From positions 62,001 to 126,000 of the forward strand of contig NZ_JASCIS010000020.1 in NCBI RefSeq assembly GCF_029968015.1: 64,000 nt of DNA. The letters are read 5' to 3'. The first letter of the stretch is position 1. Every line of letters starts with the position of its first letter. A program made the position numbers and the translations under genes. The notes under the pieces are model-generated. The model made no database searches and had not been told where the DNA came from. It worked only from the letters and a program-made list of their open reading frames with translations. Source of the DNA: Streptomyces luteolus. GTDB taxonomy: Bacteria; Actinomycetota; Actinomycetes; Streptomycetales; Streptomycetaceae. Positions 24,522 to 33,229 of this stretch are shown piece by piece.

Positions 24522-26711
24522 ATGCGCACTGGCTCCCAGGACACGGGCGGAGCGGCCCTGCCCCCGGCGGGCGACATCCTCGCGCTGATCGCGACCGGGT
24601 TCTGGCGCTGGGACAACGCGACCGGACTGGTCACGCTCGACGCGGAGGCCGCCCGCCTGCTCGGCCTGCCCGCCGAGCCGGTGACCCTGACCGAGGCGGG
24701 CGTGCGCTCCCGCTTCCACCCGGTGGACTGGAACGAGATCCACGGCATCGTCAACCTCGCCGTCGCCGAGGGCACCCTGGCCGAGGCCCGGCTGCGCATC
24801 ATGGACGAGCAGGGCCAGGTGATCCGCACCGTCCGCAGCCGCTCCAAGCCGGTACTCGCGGGAGACATCGCGGGTCAGTACGAGCTGATCGGCACCCTGC
24901 AAGAGGTCAACGACCCGTTGCCGGGCAGCCCGGCCCGTACGCCCGTGACCGGGGACTGGCGCCGGTCCCGCGAGGCGTTCCTCCTGGACGCGGGCCGCGC
25001 GCTCGCCGAGGCCCGGTCGACGGCCGAGGTGCTGCGGGTCGCGGCGGGCCTGTCGATGCCGGGCTTCGAGCCGGACGGCCTCGCGGTCTTCGGCGTACGG
25101 GGCGACCGGCTGACGATCATCGGGCACCACGGGCAGCAGCCCGGCGACGAGGGCCCGTTCACGGAGATGTCCCTGGCCACCGACTATCCGGCCGCGGACG
25201 TGGTGCGCCACGGCCGGGCCGTCTACCTCTCCTCTCCCGCCGAGTACAAGCACCGCTACCCCGCGACCTGGCCGCTCGCCGAGCGCTTCCGGCGGGAATC
25301 CTGGGCGTTTCTGCCGCTGACCGTCGCGGGCCGCACCATCGGCGCCTGGATGGCGGCGTTCCGCTACCCGGTGCAGTTCACGCCGGACGAGCGCTCCGTC
25401 CTGACGACGGTGGCCCGGATGCTGGCCCAGGCCCTGTCGCGGGCCGGGATCGCCGAGTCGGAGCGGGAGCTGACGGACGGCCTGCAGCGCTCGATGCTGC
25501 CGACGCTCGGCCCGGACATACCCGGCCTCGCCCTCGCCGCCCGGTACGTCCCGACGGGCGGCGGGCTGCAGGTCGGCGGCGACTGGTACGACATGATCCC
25601 GCTGCCCGGCGGCCGCCGGATCGCCCTGGTCATCGGCGACGTCCAGGGGCACGACGTCCGCGCCGCGGGCCTGATGGGACAGCTGCGGATCGCGCTGCGG
25701 GCGTACGCCGCCGAGGGCCACCGCCCGGACGCGGTGCTCGCCCGCGCCTCCCGCTTCCTCACCGGCATCACGGACTCCCATACGTACGGCTCCACCGGCG
25801 GCCCCGAGTCCCGCACGGGCGCCGCGGGCGGCACGGCCGACCCGCGCTTCGCGACCTGCCTGTACGTCGAGGCGGACCCGACGACCGGGGTCCTGGAGAT
25901 CGCGCGGGCCGGGCACCCCGACCCGGTGGTGCGGATCGGGGACGGCACCGTCGTCGTACGCCCCACGGAGGGCGGGCTTCCGCTGGGCATCGACCCGGAC
26001 GCCGACTATCCGACCACCCGCGTCGTCCTCGAACGCGGCGAGACGATGATGCTCTGCACCGACGGCCTGATCGAGACCGGCGGCCACGACCTCGACTCCG
26101 GCTGGGGCCGGCTCCGCAAGGTCCTGGAGCGGTACGGCGGCGACAACCTGGAGCAGCTCGCCGACGAGCTGGTGCAGGCGGTGCACGGCCCGACCTCGCA
26201 CTACTCGACCGGCCCGCTCGCCGACCGCCGCGAGGACGACATCGCGGTGGTCCTGCTCTGCCGCGCCGCGGTCGAGGAGGGCGGGGCGGCCGGTACGGGC
26301 ACGGCCCCGCCGCGCCTCCGCCGCTTCCTGCTGACGGTGCAGCAGGCCGAGCCGGAGCGGATCGCGGGCGCCCGGCAGCAGTTGCGCGAGCTGCTGCACG
26401 ACTGGACGCAGCCGGAGCAGGTGGACTCGGCGGTCCTGATGGTCTCCGAGATGCTCACCAACGTCCTGGTGCACACCGACGGCGACGCCCTGCTGCTCGT
26501 CGAGGCGCAGGGCGAGGTCGGCGAGCGGCGGCTGCGCGTCGAGGTCGCGGACGGCAGCGACGAACTCCCGCACAAGCGCCACCCCGGTGAACTCGCCTCG
26601 TCCGGGCGGGGGTTGGTGCTCATGGAGCTGCTCGCCGAGGCCTGGGGCGTGACGCCGCGCGGCGAGGGCAAGTCGATCTGGTTCGAGCTCCACGAGTCCC
26701 CGGCTCCGTGA
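24522..26711 (+). CDS. SpoIIE-family phosphatase with PAS, GAF and kinase-like domains
   Basis: A 729-residue cytoplasmic signalling protein. A PAS domain is at about 17-130, a GAF domain at 150-315, and a PP2C-type (SpoIIE) phosphatase at 330-580. The phosphatase metal-binding residues sit in GGDWYDMIPL, IGDVQGHDVRAAG and MLCTDGLIETGGHD. An HATPase domain of anti-sigma-kinase type is at 605-727 (MVSEMLTNVLVHTDGDALL). Such proteins combine dephosphorylation of an anti-anti-sigma factor with a kinase-like module. Streptomyces have dozens; the sigma factor partner is not encoded nearby. The ATG at 24522 has AGGG and a TAAAGT-like -10 just upstream. Confidence 0.92.
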   Translation: MRTGSQDTGGAALPPAGDILALIATGFWRWDNATGLVTLDAEAARLLGLPAEPVTLTEAGVRSRFHPVDWNEIHGIVNLAVAEGTLAEARLRIMDEQGQVIRTVRSRSKPVLAGDIAGQYELIGTLQEVNDPLPGSPARTPVTGDWRRSREAFLLDAGRALAEARSTAEVLRVAAGLSMPGFEPDGLAVFGVRGDRLTIIGHHGQQPGDEGPFTEMSLATDYPAADVVRHGRAVYLSSPAEYKHRYPATWPLAERFRRESWAFLPLTVAGRTIGAWMAAFRYPVQFTPDERSVLTTVARMLAQALSRAGIAESERELTDGLQRSMLPTLGPDIPGLALAARYVPTGGGLQVGGDWYDMIPLPGGRRIALVIGDVQGHDVRAAGLMGQLRIALRAYAAEGHRPDAVLARASRFLTGITDSHTYGSTGGPESRTGAAGGTADPRFATCLYVEADPTTGVLEIARAGHPDPVVRIGDGTVVVRPTEGGLPLGIDPDADYPTTRVVLERGETMMLCTDGLIETGGHDLDSGWGRLRKVLERYGGDNLEQLADELVQAVHGPTSHYSTGPLADRREDDIAVVLLCRAAVEEGGAAGTGTAPPRLRRFLLTVQQAEPERIAGARQQLRELLHDWTQPEQVDSAVLMVSEMLTNVLVHTDGDALLLVEAQGEVGERRLRVEVADGSDELPHKRHPGELASSGRGLVLMELLAEAWGVTPRGEGKSIWFELHESPAP

Positions 26712-26746
26712 CGCCCGGGCCCCCCGCACCCAGTACGCTCGACGGC

Positions 26747-27226
26747 ATGTACGGCTACGACCAGTCCGCGGGCGCGCAAGCGGGATACGCCCCGCCGCAG
26801 CCCCCGCCCCAGCAGCCCGGCGGCCCCGGGGCGTACGGCCAGCAGGCACCGCTGTACCCGGAGCCGTCGCCCCCGTCGCTCGCGGACGCCGTGCGCGCCT
26901 TCACGACCGGTTCGATGTCGGCGGAGGACTTCCAGCAGATCTTCTCGACGTCGAAGGTGTACTGCCCGCGCGGCGACAACCCCGGCTTCCTGGCGCTGCA
27001 CAACACGCAGCAGCCGGTGATCCCGATGTTCACGTCCCTGAAGGAGCTGCGGCGGTACGCGGGCAAGGAGTCCAAGTACTTCGTCATCACCGGCGCGGAG
27101 GTCATCGACCTGCTGCCGACGGGGTACGGCTTCGTGCTCGACATGGAGGGCGAGCACCGCATGGTCTTCGACGCGAAGGCGGTCGAGCAGATGGTCGACT
27201 TCGCGATGCGGCGGATGTACGGCTGA
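26747..27226 (+). CDS. SseB-family protein
   Basis: 159 residues. A Tyr/Gln/Pro/Gly-rich leader (1-43) is followed by an SseB N-terminal domain at about 47-155. That domain includes VYCPRGDNPGFLALHNTQQP, then VIPMFTSLKELRRYAG and ends with FAMRRMYG. SseB-like domains are found in small bacterial proteins of mostly unknown function and as appendages to secretion-associated proteins. ATG 26747 lies 35 bp after the phosphatase stop, so the two are probably co-transcribed. A terminator hairpin starts 19 bp after the stop. Confidence 0.82.
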   Translation: MYGYDQSAGAQAGYAPPQPPPQQPGGPGAYGQQAPLYPEPSPPSLADAVRAFTTGSMSAEDFQQIFSTSKVYCPRGDNPGFLALHNTQQPVIPMFTSLKELRRYAGKESKYFVITGAEVIDLLPTGYGFVLDMEGEHRMVFDAKAVEQMVDFAMRRMYG

Positions 27227-27245
27227 GTTTCTCCGTACGACGTGG

Positions 27246-27272
27246 GCGCCCGGGAGGAATCCTCCCGGGCGC
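27246..27272 (+). terminator. terminator hairpin after sseB-like gene
   Basis: GCGCCCGGGAGG and its exact complement, 12-bp stem with a 3-nt loop, followed by TTCTGTGTT. Confidence 0.88.
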
Positions 27273-27339
27273 TTCTGTGTTCCAAGGTGGCAGGAAGTTC
27301 ACTGTTCAACTAAACTCGGAGCACGAGGAGGTACCGACC

Positions 27340-28296
27340 ATGCCTGCAGTGACCGTCGAGAACCCGCTGACCCTGCCCCGCGTGACCGCACCAGCCGACG
27401 CGACCCCGCGCCCGGTGCTCGCCGTGACGACCGCTCCGTCCGGCTTCGAGGGCGAGGGCTTCCCGGTGCGCCGCGCCTTCGCGGGCATCAAGTACCCGTA
27501 CCTCGACCCGTTCATCATGATGGACCAGATGGGCGAGGTGGAGTACGCGCCGGGCGAGCCCAAGGGCACCCCCTGGCACCCGCACCGCGGCTTCGAGACC
27601 GTGACGTACCTGGTCGACGGCACCTTCGTGCACCAGGACTCCAACGGTGGCGGCGGCACCATCCAGAACGGCGACACCCAGTGGATGACCGCGGGCAGCG
27701 GCCTCCTCCACATCGAGGCCCCGCCGGAGCAACTCGTCATGTCCGGCGGCCTGTTCCACGGCCTCCAGCTGTGGGTCAACCTGCCCGCGTCCGACAAGAT
27801 GATGGACCCGCGCTACCAGGACATCCGCGGCGGCCAGGTCCAGCTGCTCACCTCTGTGGACGGCGGCGCCCTGCTCCGCGTCATCGCGGGCGAGCTCGAC
27901 GGCCACGAGGGCCCCGGCATCACGCACACCCCGATCACGATGATCCACGCGACGGTCCGCCCCGGCGCCTCCGTCACCCTGCCCTGGCGCTCCGACTTCA
28001 ACGGCCTCGCGTACGTCCTGGCCGGACGCGGCACGGTGGGCGAGGAGCGGCGGCCGGTCCGCATGGGCCAGACGGCGGTCTACGGCGAGGGCTCGTCGCT
28101 GACCGTCCGCGCGGACGAGAAGCAGGACGGCCACACGCCGGACCTGGAGATCGTCCTCCTCGGCGGTCGGCCGATCCGGGAGCCGATGGCCCACTACGGC
28201 CCGTTCGTGATGAACACCCAGGCGGAGCTGCAGCAGGCCTTCGAGGACTTCCAGCGGGGTCGTCTGGGGCGGATCCCGGCGGTCCACGGCATGTGA
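27340..28296 (+). CDS. pirin family protein
   Basis: A 318-residue double cupin. The N-terminal pirin domain has PWHPHRGFETVTYLVDG, whose histidines together with a later His and Glu normally bind iron. The GLLHIEAPPEQL stretch then leads to the C-terminal cupin at about 190-300. Bacterial pirins have been reported as quercetinases, as modulators of pyruvate dehydrogenase or as redox sensors; none can be chosen here. GAGGAGGT at 27325-27332 fixes the ATG at 27340. The gene is monocistronic between two hairpins. TAAACT at 27310 could be its -10 element. Confidence 0.92.
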   Translation: MPAVTVENPLTLPRVTAPADATPRPVLAVTTAPSGFEGEGFPVRRAFAGIKYPYLDPFIMMDQMGEVEYAPGEPKGTPWHPHRGFETVTYLVDGTFVHQDSNGGGGTIQNGDTQWMTAGSGLLHIEAPPEQLVMSGGLFHGLQLWVNLPASDKMMDPRYQDIRGGQVQLLTSVDGGALLRVIAGELDGHEGPGITHTPITMIHATVRPGASVTLPWRSDFNGLAYVLAGRGTVGEERRPVRMGQTAVYGEGSSLTVRADEKQDGHTPDLEIVLLGGRPIREPMAHYGPFVMNTQAELQQAFEDFQRGRLGRIPAVHGM

Positions 28297-28302
28297 CCCC
28301 CA

Positions 28303-28373
28303 GGGGGCTCCGCCCCCGGCCCCCCGCTCCTCAATCGCCGGAGGGGCTCAATCTGAGCCCGTCCGGCGATTGA
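28303..28373. repeat. composite hairpin repeat / terminator after pirin gene
   Basis: A small hairpin GGGGGC-TCC-GCCCCC (28303-28317) is followed by a long one. In the long one TCAATCGCCGGA (28331-28342) and GGCTCA pair with TGAGCC and TCCGGCGATTGA (28362-28373). The right arm, GTCCGGCGATTGAGGACGAG, is the common Streptomyces gene-end repeat seen again at 37400, 62606 and 62855. Confidence 0.88.
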
Positions 28374-28461
28374 GGACGAGCCCGCAGGGCGATCCGCGGT
28401 GCCTCACCCGGGCGGTGCGTCCGAACGTGCCGGGCACCCCTTCCCGTGATCACCTGCAACC

Positions 28462-29517
28462 GTGCAGACCCTGCTCCCCGAACCCGTCCGCCGGCTCGCG
28501 GCCTGGTGCGTCGTCGCCCTGCTGCTCGCCACCCTCGGCGGACTCGGCGTATGGCTCTGCATCACCTTCAAGACCGCCGTCACCCCGGTCCTGCTCGCCC
28601 TCCTCGGCACCGCCCTCCTCGGCCCCCTCTACCGGCGGCTGCTCGCGCTGCACGTCAACAAGTCGCTGGCCGCCGGGCTCACCTGCCTCGCCGTGCTGAT
28701 CGTCGCGGGCGGCGCCACGTACATCGTGGTGAGCGCGCTGATCGAGACCGGGGACCAGATCATCACCTCGCTGCGCGCGGCCGCGAAGTCGCTCGCCGAG
28801 CACCTCGGCGCCGCCGGGACCTCGCTCGACGACCTCGCGAAGAACTCCAAGGACCTGCTCTCGAAGTTCGGCGGCACCGCGGCCTCCGGGGTGATCAGCG
28901 GCGTCAGCGTCGTGGGCGAGGTCATCGCCATGGCCGTACTGGCGCTGCTGCTGGTCTTCTTCTTCCTGCGCGACTCCGACCGGGCCACCGCCGCCCTGCA
29001 CACCCTCGTCCCGCGCCGCGGCGCCGCCCTGGAGCAGATGGGGCGCAAGGCCTTCGAGGCGATCGAGGGCTTCATGCGGGGGACCACCCTGATCGCGCTG
29101 ATCGACGCCCTGTGCATCACCGTCGGCCTGCTGATCCTGCGGGTGCCGGGGGCGGTGGGGCTCGGGGCGCTCGTGTTCGTCGGGGCGTACATCCCGTACC
29201 TCGGGGCGTTCATCTCCGGTGCCGTGGCGATCCTCGTGGCGCTCGCCGACCGCGGGTTCGTGATCGCGCTGTGGGCGCTGGGCGTCGTACTCGCCGTGCA
29301 GGTCCTGGAGGGGCATGTGCTGCAGCCGATGATCCAGAGCCGGACGGTGCAGATGCACCCGGCGGTGGTGATGCTGGCGATCACCGCGGGCGCCTCGGTG
29401 GCCGGGATTCTCGGCATGCTGCTCGCGGTCCCGCTGACCGCGGCGGCCTTCGGCATCCTCTCCGAGCTGCGCACCCACTACGCCGGAACGACTCCTTCCG
29501 AATCGTCCGCGGATTAG
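28462..29517 (+). CDS. AI-2E family transporter-like membrane protein
   Basis: A 351-residue protein with the PF01594 layout. Two N-terminal membrane helices (CVVALLLATLGGLGVWLCI and VTPVLLALLGTALLG), a third (LTCLAVLIVAGGATYIVV), an amphipathic region, then four or five helices with EGHVLQPMIQSRTVQMHPA near the end, the most conserved family stretch. Members include TqsA and sodium/proton antiporters; transport specificity cannot be predicted from sequence. The GTG start at 28462 has no obvious ribosome site and may be off by a few codons. The last residues are Ser/Glu-rich. The next gene has its own regulated-looking promoter. Confidence 0.85.
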   Translation: MQTLLPEPVRRLAAWCVVALLLATLGGLGVWLCITFKTAVTPVLLALLGTALLGPLYRRLLALHVNKSLAAGLTCLAVLIVAGGATYIVVSALIETGDQIITSLRAAAKSLAEHLGAAGTSLDDLAKNSKDLLSKFGGTAASGVISGVSVVGEVIAMAVLALLLVFFFLRDSDRATAALHTLVPRRGAALEQMGRKAFEAIEGFMRGTTLIALIDALCITVGLLILRVPGAVGLGALVFVGAYIPYLGAFISGAVAILVALADRGFVIALWALGVVLAVQVLEGHVLQPMIQSRTVQMHPAVVMLAITAGASVAGILGMLLAVPLTAAAFGILSELRTHYAGTTPSESSAD

Positions 29518-29556
29518 AGCCTCGTCACAGTTCGCGGTTCAGGGGTTGCGTCTTAT

Positions 29557-29568
29557 TACCGACGGGTA
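29557..29568 (+). promoter_or_regulatory. putative regulator site TACC-N4-GGTA before acyl-CoA dehydrogenase
   Basis: TACCGACGGGTA, an interrupted dyad, overlaps a TAGCAT that could serve as -10, with TTGCGT upstream as -35. It lies about 130 bp before the acyl-CoA dehydrogenase start. TTACC-GGTAA-like dyads precede many actinomycete fatty-acid genes and are bound by TetR-type regulators; the protein responsible here is not known. Confidence 0.45.
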
Positions 29569-29695
29569 GCATCATCGTAGCTACTTGCTGGTACGTGTAT
29601 GAGAATCCGCCTCCCAAGCCGCCCACCCGTCGCCCGACCACCACCCCTCATCGAGGCGCTTCGCGCCGCATTGAAGTCTTTTTGGAGCCGTCGCC

Positions 29696-31531
29696 ATGGG
29701 GCACTACAAGTCGAACCTCCGGGACATCGAGTTCAACCTCTTCGAGGTGCTCGGTCGCGACAAGCTGTACGGCAGCGGCCCGTTCGCGGAGATGGACACC
29801 GAGACCGCCAAGAGCGTCCTGTCGGAGCTCACCCGCCTCGCCGAGAACGACCTGGCCGAGTCCTTCGCGGACGCCGACCGCAACCCGCCGGTCTTCGACC
29901 CGGAGACCAGCACCGCGCCCGTCCCGGCATCCTTCAAGAAGTCCTACAAGGCCTTCATGGACTCCGAGTACTGGCGCCTCGGCCTGCCCGAGGAGATCGG
30001 CGGCACCACCGCCCCGCCGTCCCTGATCTGGGCGTACGCGGAGCTGATCCTCGGCGCCAACCCGGCCGTCTGGATGTACTCCTCCGGCCCGGCGTTCGCC
30101 CGCATCCTCTTCGAGGAGGGCACCGAGGAGCAGAAGAAGTGGGCCAAGATCGCAGTCGAGAAGACCTGGGGCTCGACGATGGTCCTCACCGAGCCGGACG
30201 CCGGTTCGGACGTCGGCGCCGGCCGCACCAAGGCCGTGCAGCAGGAGGACGGCTCCTGGCACATCGAGGGCGTGAAGCGCTTCATCACGTCCGGTGAGCA
30301 CGACATGGAGGAGAACATCCTCCACTACGTCCTCGCGCGGCCGGAGGGCGCGGGCCCCGGCACCAAGGGCCTGTCCCTCTTCCTCGTCCCGAAGTACCTC
30401 TTCGACTTCGAGACCGGCGAGCTGGGCGAGCGCAACGGCGCCTACGCCACCAACGTCGAGCACAAGATGGGCCTCAAGGCCTCCAACACCTGCGAGATGA
30501 CCTTCGGCGACCGGCACCCCGCCAAGGGCTGGCTGATCGGCGACAAGCACGACGGCATCCGCCAGATGTTCCGCATCATCGAGTTCGCCCGCATGATGGT
30601 CGGCACGAAGGCGATCTCCACGCTCTCGACGGGCTACCTCAACGCCCTGGAGTACGCCAAGGAGCGCGTGCAGGGCACCGACCTGTCGCAGTTCATGGAC
30701 AAGACCGCGCCCAAGGTCACCATCACGCACCACCCGGACGTGCGCCGCTCCCTGATGACGCAGAAGGCGTACGCGGAGGGCATGCGCGCCCTGGTCCTGC
30801 ACACCGCCTCCGTCCAGGACGAGATCGCCCTGAAGGAAGCCGCGGGCGAGGACACCAAGGCCCTTGAGGCTCTGAACGACCTCCTGCTCCCGATCGTCAA
30901 GGGCTACGGCTCGGAGAAGGGCTACGAGCAGCTGGCCCAGTCGCTGCAGACCTTCGGCGGCTCCGGCTTCCTGCAGGAGTACCCGATCGAGCAGTACATC
31001 CGGGACGCCAAGATCGACACCCTCTACGAGGGCACCACCGCCATCCAGGGCCAGGACTTCTTCTTCCGGAAGATCGTCCGCAACCAGGGCGCCGCCCTGA
31101 ACGGCCTGGCCGAGGACATCAAGAAGTTCCTGGCCGTCGGCACCGGCGGCGACGAGCTGTCCGCCGCCCGCGAGCAGCTCGCCAAGGCCGCCGTCGAGCT
31201 GGAGGCCATCGTCGGCCTGATGCTCACCGACCTCGCCGCCACCGAGCAGGACGTCAAGAACATCTACAAGGTCGGCCTCAACAGCACCCGCCTGCTGATG
31301 GCCTCCGGTGACGTGGTCGTCGGCTACCTGCTCCTTCGCGGTGCCGCCGTGGCCGCCGAGAAGCTGGAGACGGCCTCCTCGAAGGACAAGACCTTCTACA
31401 CCGGCAAGATCGCGGCCGCGAAGTTCTTCGCCGCCAACGTCCTGCCCGGCGTCACGGGTGCGCGCAAGCTCGCCCAGTCCACCAGCGAGTCGGGCCTCGA
31501 CCTGATGGAGCTGGACGAGGCCGCGTTCTAA
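29696..31531 (+). CDS. acyl-CoA dehydrogenase (large, AidB/FadE5-like)
   Basis: A 611-residue flavoenzyme. Compared with the usual 380-400 residues it has an N-terminal extension and about 150 extra C-terminal residues, as in the FadE5 class that oxidises a wide range of acyl-CoAs. The FAD/substrate region includes VLTEPDAGSDVGAG near 163-176, with RFITSGEHDM after it. The catalytic glutamate is in DTLYEGTTAIQGQD (about residue 446). It performs the first step of beta-oxidation in the cytoplasm. A short-spaced dyad upstream suggests fatty-acid-responsive control. The gene stands alone and ends at a long terminator. Confidence 0.93.
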   Translation: MGHYKSNLRDIEFNLFEVLGRDKLYGSGPFAEMDTETAKSVLSELTRLAENDLAESFADADRNPPVFDPETSTAPVPASFKKSYKAFMDSEYWRLGLPEEIGGTTAPPSLIWAYAELILGANPAVWMYSSGPAFARILFEEGTEEQKKWAKIAVEKTWGSTMVLTEPDAGSDVGAGRTKAVQQEDGSWHIEGVKRFITSGEHDMEENILHYVLARPEGAGPGTKGLSLFLVPKYLFDFETGELGERNGAYATNVEHKMGLKASNTCEMTFGDRHPAKGWLIGDKHDGIRQMFRIIEFARMMVGTKAISTLSTGYLNALEYAKERVQGTDLSQFMDKTAPKVTITHHPDVRRSLMTQKAYAEGMRALVLHTASVQDEIALKEAAGEDTKALEALNDLLLPIVKGYGSEKGYEQLAQSLQTFGGSGFLQEYPIEQYIRDAKIDTLYEGTTAIQGQDFFFRKIVRNQGAALNGLAEDIKKFLAVGTGGDELSAAREQLAKAAVELEAIVGLMLTDLAATEQDVKNIYKVGLNSTRLLMASGDVVVGYLLLRGAAVAAEKLETASSKDKTFYTGKIAAAKFFAANVLPGVTGARKLAQSTSESGLDLMELDEAAF

Positions 31532-31552
31532 GCACTGTAAGGATCACTGCTG

Positions 31553-31589
31553 CGCGGGCCCCCTTCCCATCACGGGGAGGGGGCCCGCG
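31553..31589 (+). terminator. terminator after acyl-CoA dehydrogenase
   Basis: CGCGGGCCCCCTTCCC at 31553-31568 pairs with GGGGAGGGGGCCCGCG ending at 31589, 15 of 16 positions matching, with a 5-nt loop. Confidence 0.88.
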
Positions 31590-31610
31590 TACGTCGTTAA
31601 GGTGAACACC

Positions 31611-32906
31611 ATGAGCTCATCGCCCTCCCGGTTCGACCGCGGACACACCGACGACCTGATGTCCTTCCTCAGCGCGAGCCCCTCGCCGTACCACGCGGTG
31701 GCGAGCGTCGCGGAGCGCCTGGAGAAGGCCGGGTTCCGGCAGGTCGCGGAGACCGACGCCTGGGACGGGACGAGCGGGGGCAAGTACGTGGTGCGCGGCG
31801 GCGCCGTCGTCGCCTGGTACGTGCCGGAGGGCGCCGAGGCGCACACCCCGTTCCGGATCGTGGGCGCGCACACCGACTCCCCGAACCTGCGGGTCAAGCC
31901 GCTGCCGGACACCGGCGCGCACGGCTGGCGCCAGGTCGCCGTGGAGATCTACGGGGGGCCGCTGCTCAACTCCTGGCTCGACCGGGACCTCGGCCTCGCC
32001 GGCCGCCTCTCCCTCAAGGACGGCTCGACCCGCCTCGTCAACGTCGACCGCGCGCTGCTCCGCGTACCGCAGCTGGCGATCCACATGGACCGGACCATCT
32101 ACGAGAAGGGGCTGCAGCTCGACAAGCAGAAGCACATGCAGCCCGTCTGGGGCCTCGGCGACACCCGCGAGGGCGACCTGATCCGCTTCCTGGAGGAGGA
32201 ACTCTCCCTCGCGGCGGGCGACGTCACCGGCTGGGACCTGATGACGCACTCCATCGAGCCGCCCGCCTACCTCGGCCGCGACCGGGAGCTGCTCGCGGGG
32301 CCGCGGATGGACAACCTGCTCTCGGTGCACGCCGGTACGGCCGCCCTCGTCGCGGTCGCGGGTTCGGAGAGCCTGCCGTACATCCCCGTGCTCGCCGCCT
32401 TCGACCACGAGGAGAACGGCTCCCAGTCCGACACCGGCGCCGACGGTCCGCTGCTCGGCTCCGTGCTCGAACGGTCGGTGTACGCGCGCGGCGGCGCCCA
32501 CGAGGACAAGGCCCGCGCCTTCGCCGGGAGCGTCTGCCTCTCCTCGGACACCGGGCACGCCGTGCACCCCAACTACGCGGAGCGGCACGACCCGACGCAT
32601 CTGCCGCGCGCGGGCGGCGGGCCGATCCTCAAGGTCAACGTCAACAACCGCTACGCCACGGACGGTTCGGGGCGCGCGGTGTTCGCCGCCGCCTGCGAGA
32701 AGGCGGACGTGCCCTTCCAGTCATTCGTCTCCAACAACTCGATGCCGTGCGGCACGACCATCGGCCCGATCACCGCGGCCCGGCACGGCATCAAGACGGT
32801 CGACATCGGCGTCGCGATCCTGTCGATGCACAGCGCGCGTGAACTGTGCGGGGCGAAGGACCCGTATCTGCTCGCCAACGCGCTCGCGGCGTTCCTGGAG
32901 GGGTGA
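31611..32906 (+). CDS. M18-family aminopeptidase
   Basis: A 431-residue zinc aminopeptidase of the aspartyl aminopeptidase family, which trims N-terminal residues from peptides in the cytoplasm. Visible motifs: VGAHTDSPNLRVKP near 84-97 (first zinc His and the following Asp), FDHEENGSQSDTGADG (catalytic and ligand Glu pair), NVNNRYATDG, and SNNSMPCGTTIGP with the C-terminal His in AILSMHSARE. All metal ligands appear present. ATG 31611 is chosen because AAGG lies 8-9 bases upstream; a GTG at 31602 would add three residues. The DUF6458 gene follows after 71 bp. Confidence 0.93.
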   Translation: MSSSPSRFDRGHTDDLMSFLSASPSPYHAVASVAERLEKAGFRQVAETDAWDGTSGGKYVVRGGAVVAWYVPEGAEAHTPFRIVGAHTDSPNLRVKPLPDTGAHGWRQVAVEIYGGPLLNSWLDRDLGLAGRLSLKDGSTRLVNVDRALLRVPQLAIHMDRTIYEKGLQLDKQKHMQPVWGLGDTREGDLIRFLEEELSLAAGDVTGWDLMTHSIEPPAYLGRDRELLAGPRMDNLLSVHAGTAALVAVAGSESLPYIPVLAAFDHEENGSQSDTGADGPLLGSVLERSVYARGGAHEDKARAFAGSVCLSSDTGHAVHPNYAERHDPTHLPRAGGGPILKVNVNNRYATDGSGRAVFAAACEKADVPFQSFVSNNSMPCGTTIGPITAARHGIKTVDIGVAILSMHSARELCGAKDPYLLANALAAFLEG

Positions 32907-32977
32907 ACTCCCGCTTCCTGCATGTCCGTTCGCCCCTCGGGTACCCGAGGACCACGGATACACGAGGAGGCGAGACC

Positions 32978-33193
32978 ATGGGCCTGGGCGGATGCATTCT
33001 GCTGATCGCCGTAGGAGCCATTCTCACGTTCGCCACGGACTGGGAGATGAGCGGAGTCGACCTGGACCTGGTCGGTCTGATCCTGATGCTGGTCGGCTTC
33101 ATCGGTGTGGCGGCCTACACGTCCATCGCCCGGCGCAGGCGGGCTGTCGTCCCGCCGGTCGTCACCGAGCGGGACGACGGGCACGGCCTCTGA
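32978..33193 (+). CDS. DUF6458-type small membrane protein
   Basis: 71 residues from ATG 32978, preceded by GAGGAGG. Two hydrophobic helices (LGGCILLIAVGAILTFA and LVGLILMLVGFIGVAAYTS) flank a short TDWEMSGVDLD loop. A basic patch RRRR and a charged tail follow. This pattern is shared by a family of very short actinobacterial membrane proteins of unknown function. The size and the strong ribosome site support a real gene. The gap to the convergent thioredoxin-NHL gene is only 36 bp. Confidence 0.85.
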   Translation: MGLGGCILLIAVGAILTFATDWEMSGVDLDLVGLILMLVGFIGVAAYTSIARRRRAVVPPVVTERDDGHGL

Positions 33194-33229
33194 TCGCCGC
33201 GACCGCCGCGCCCGCCGCACCCCCGCGGT

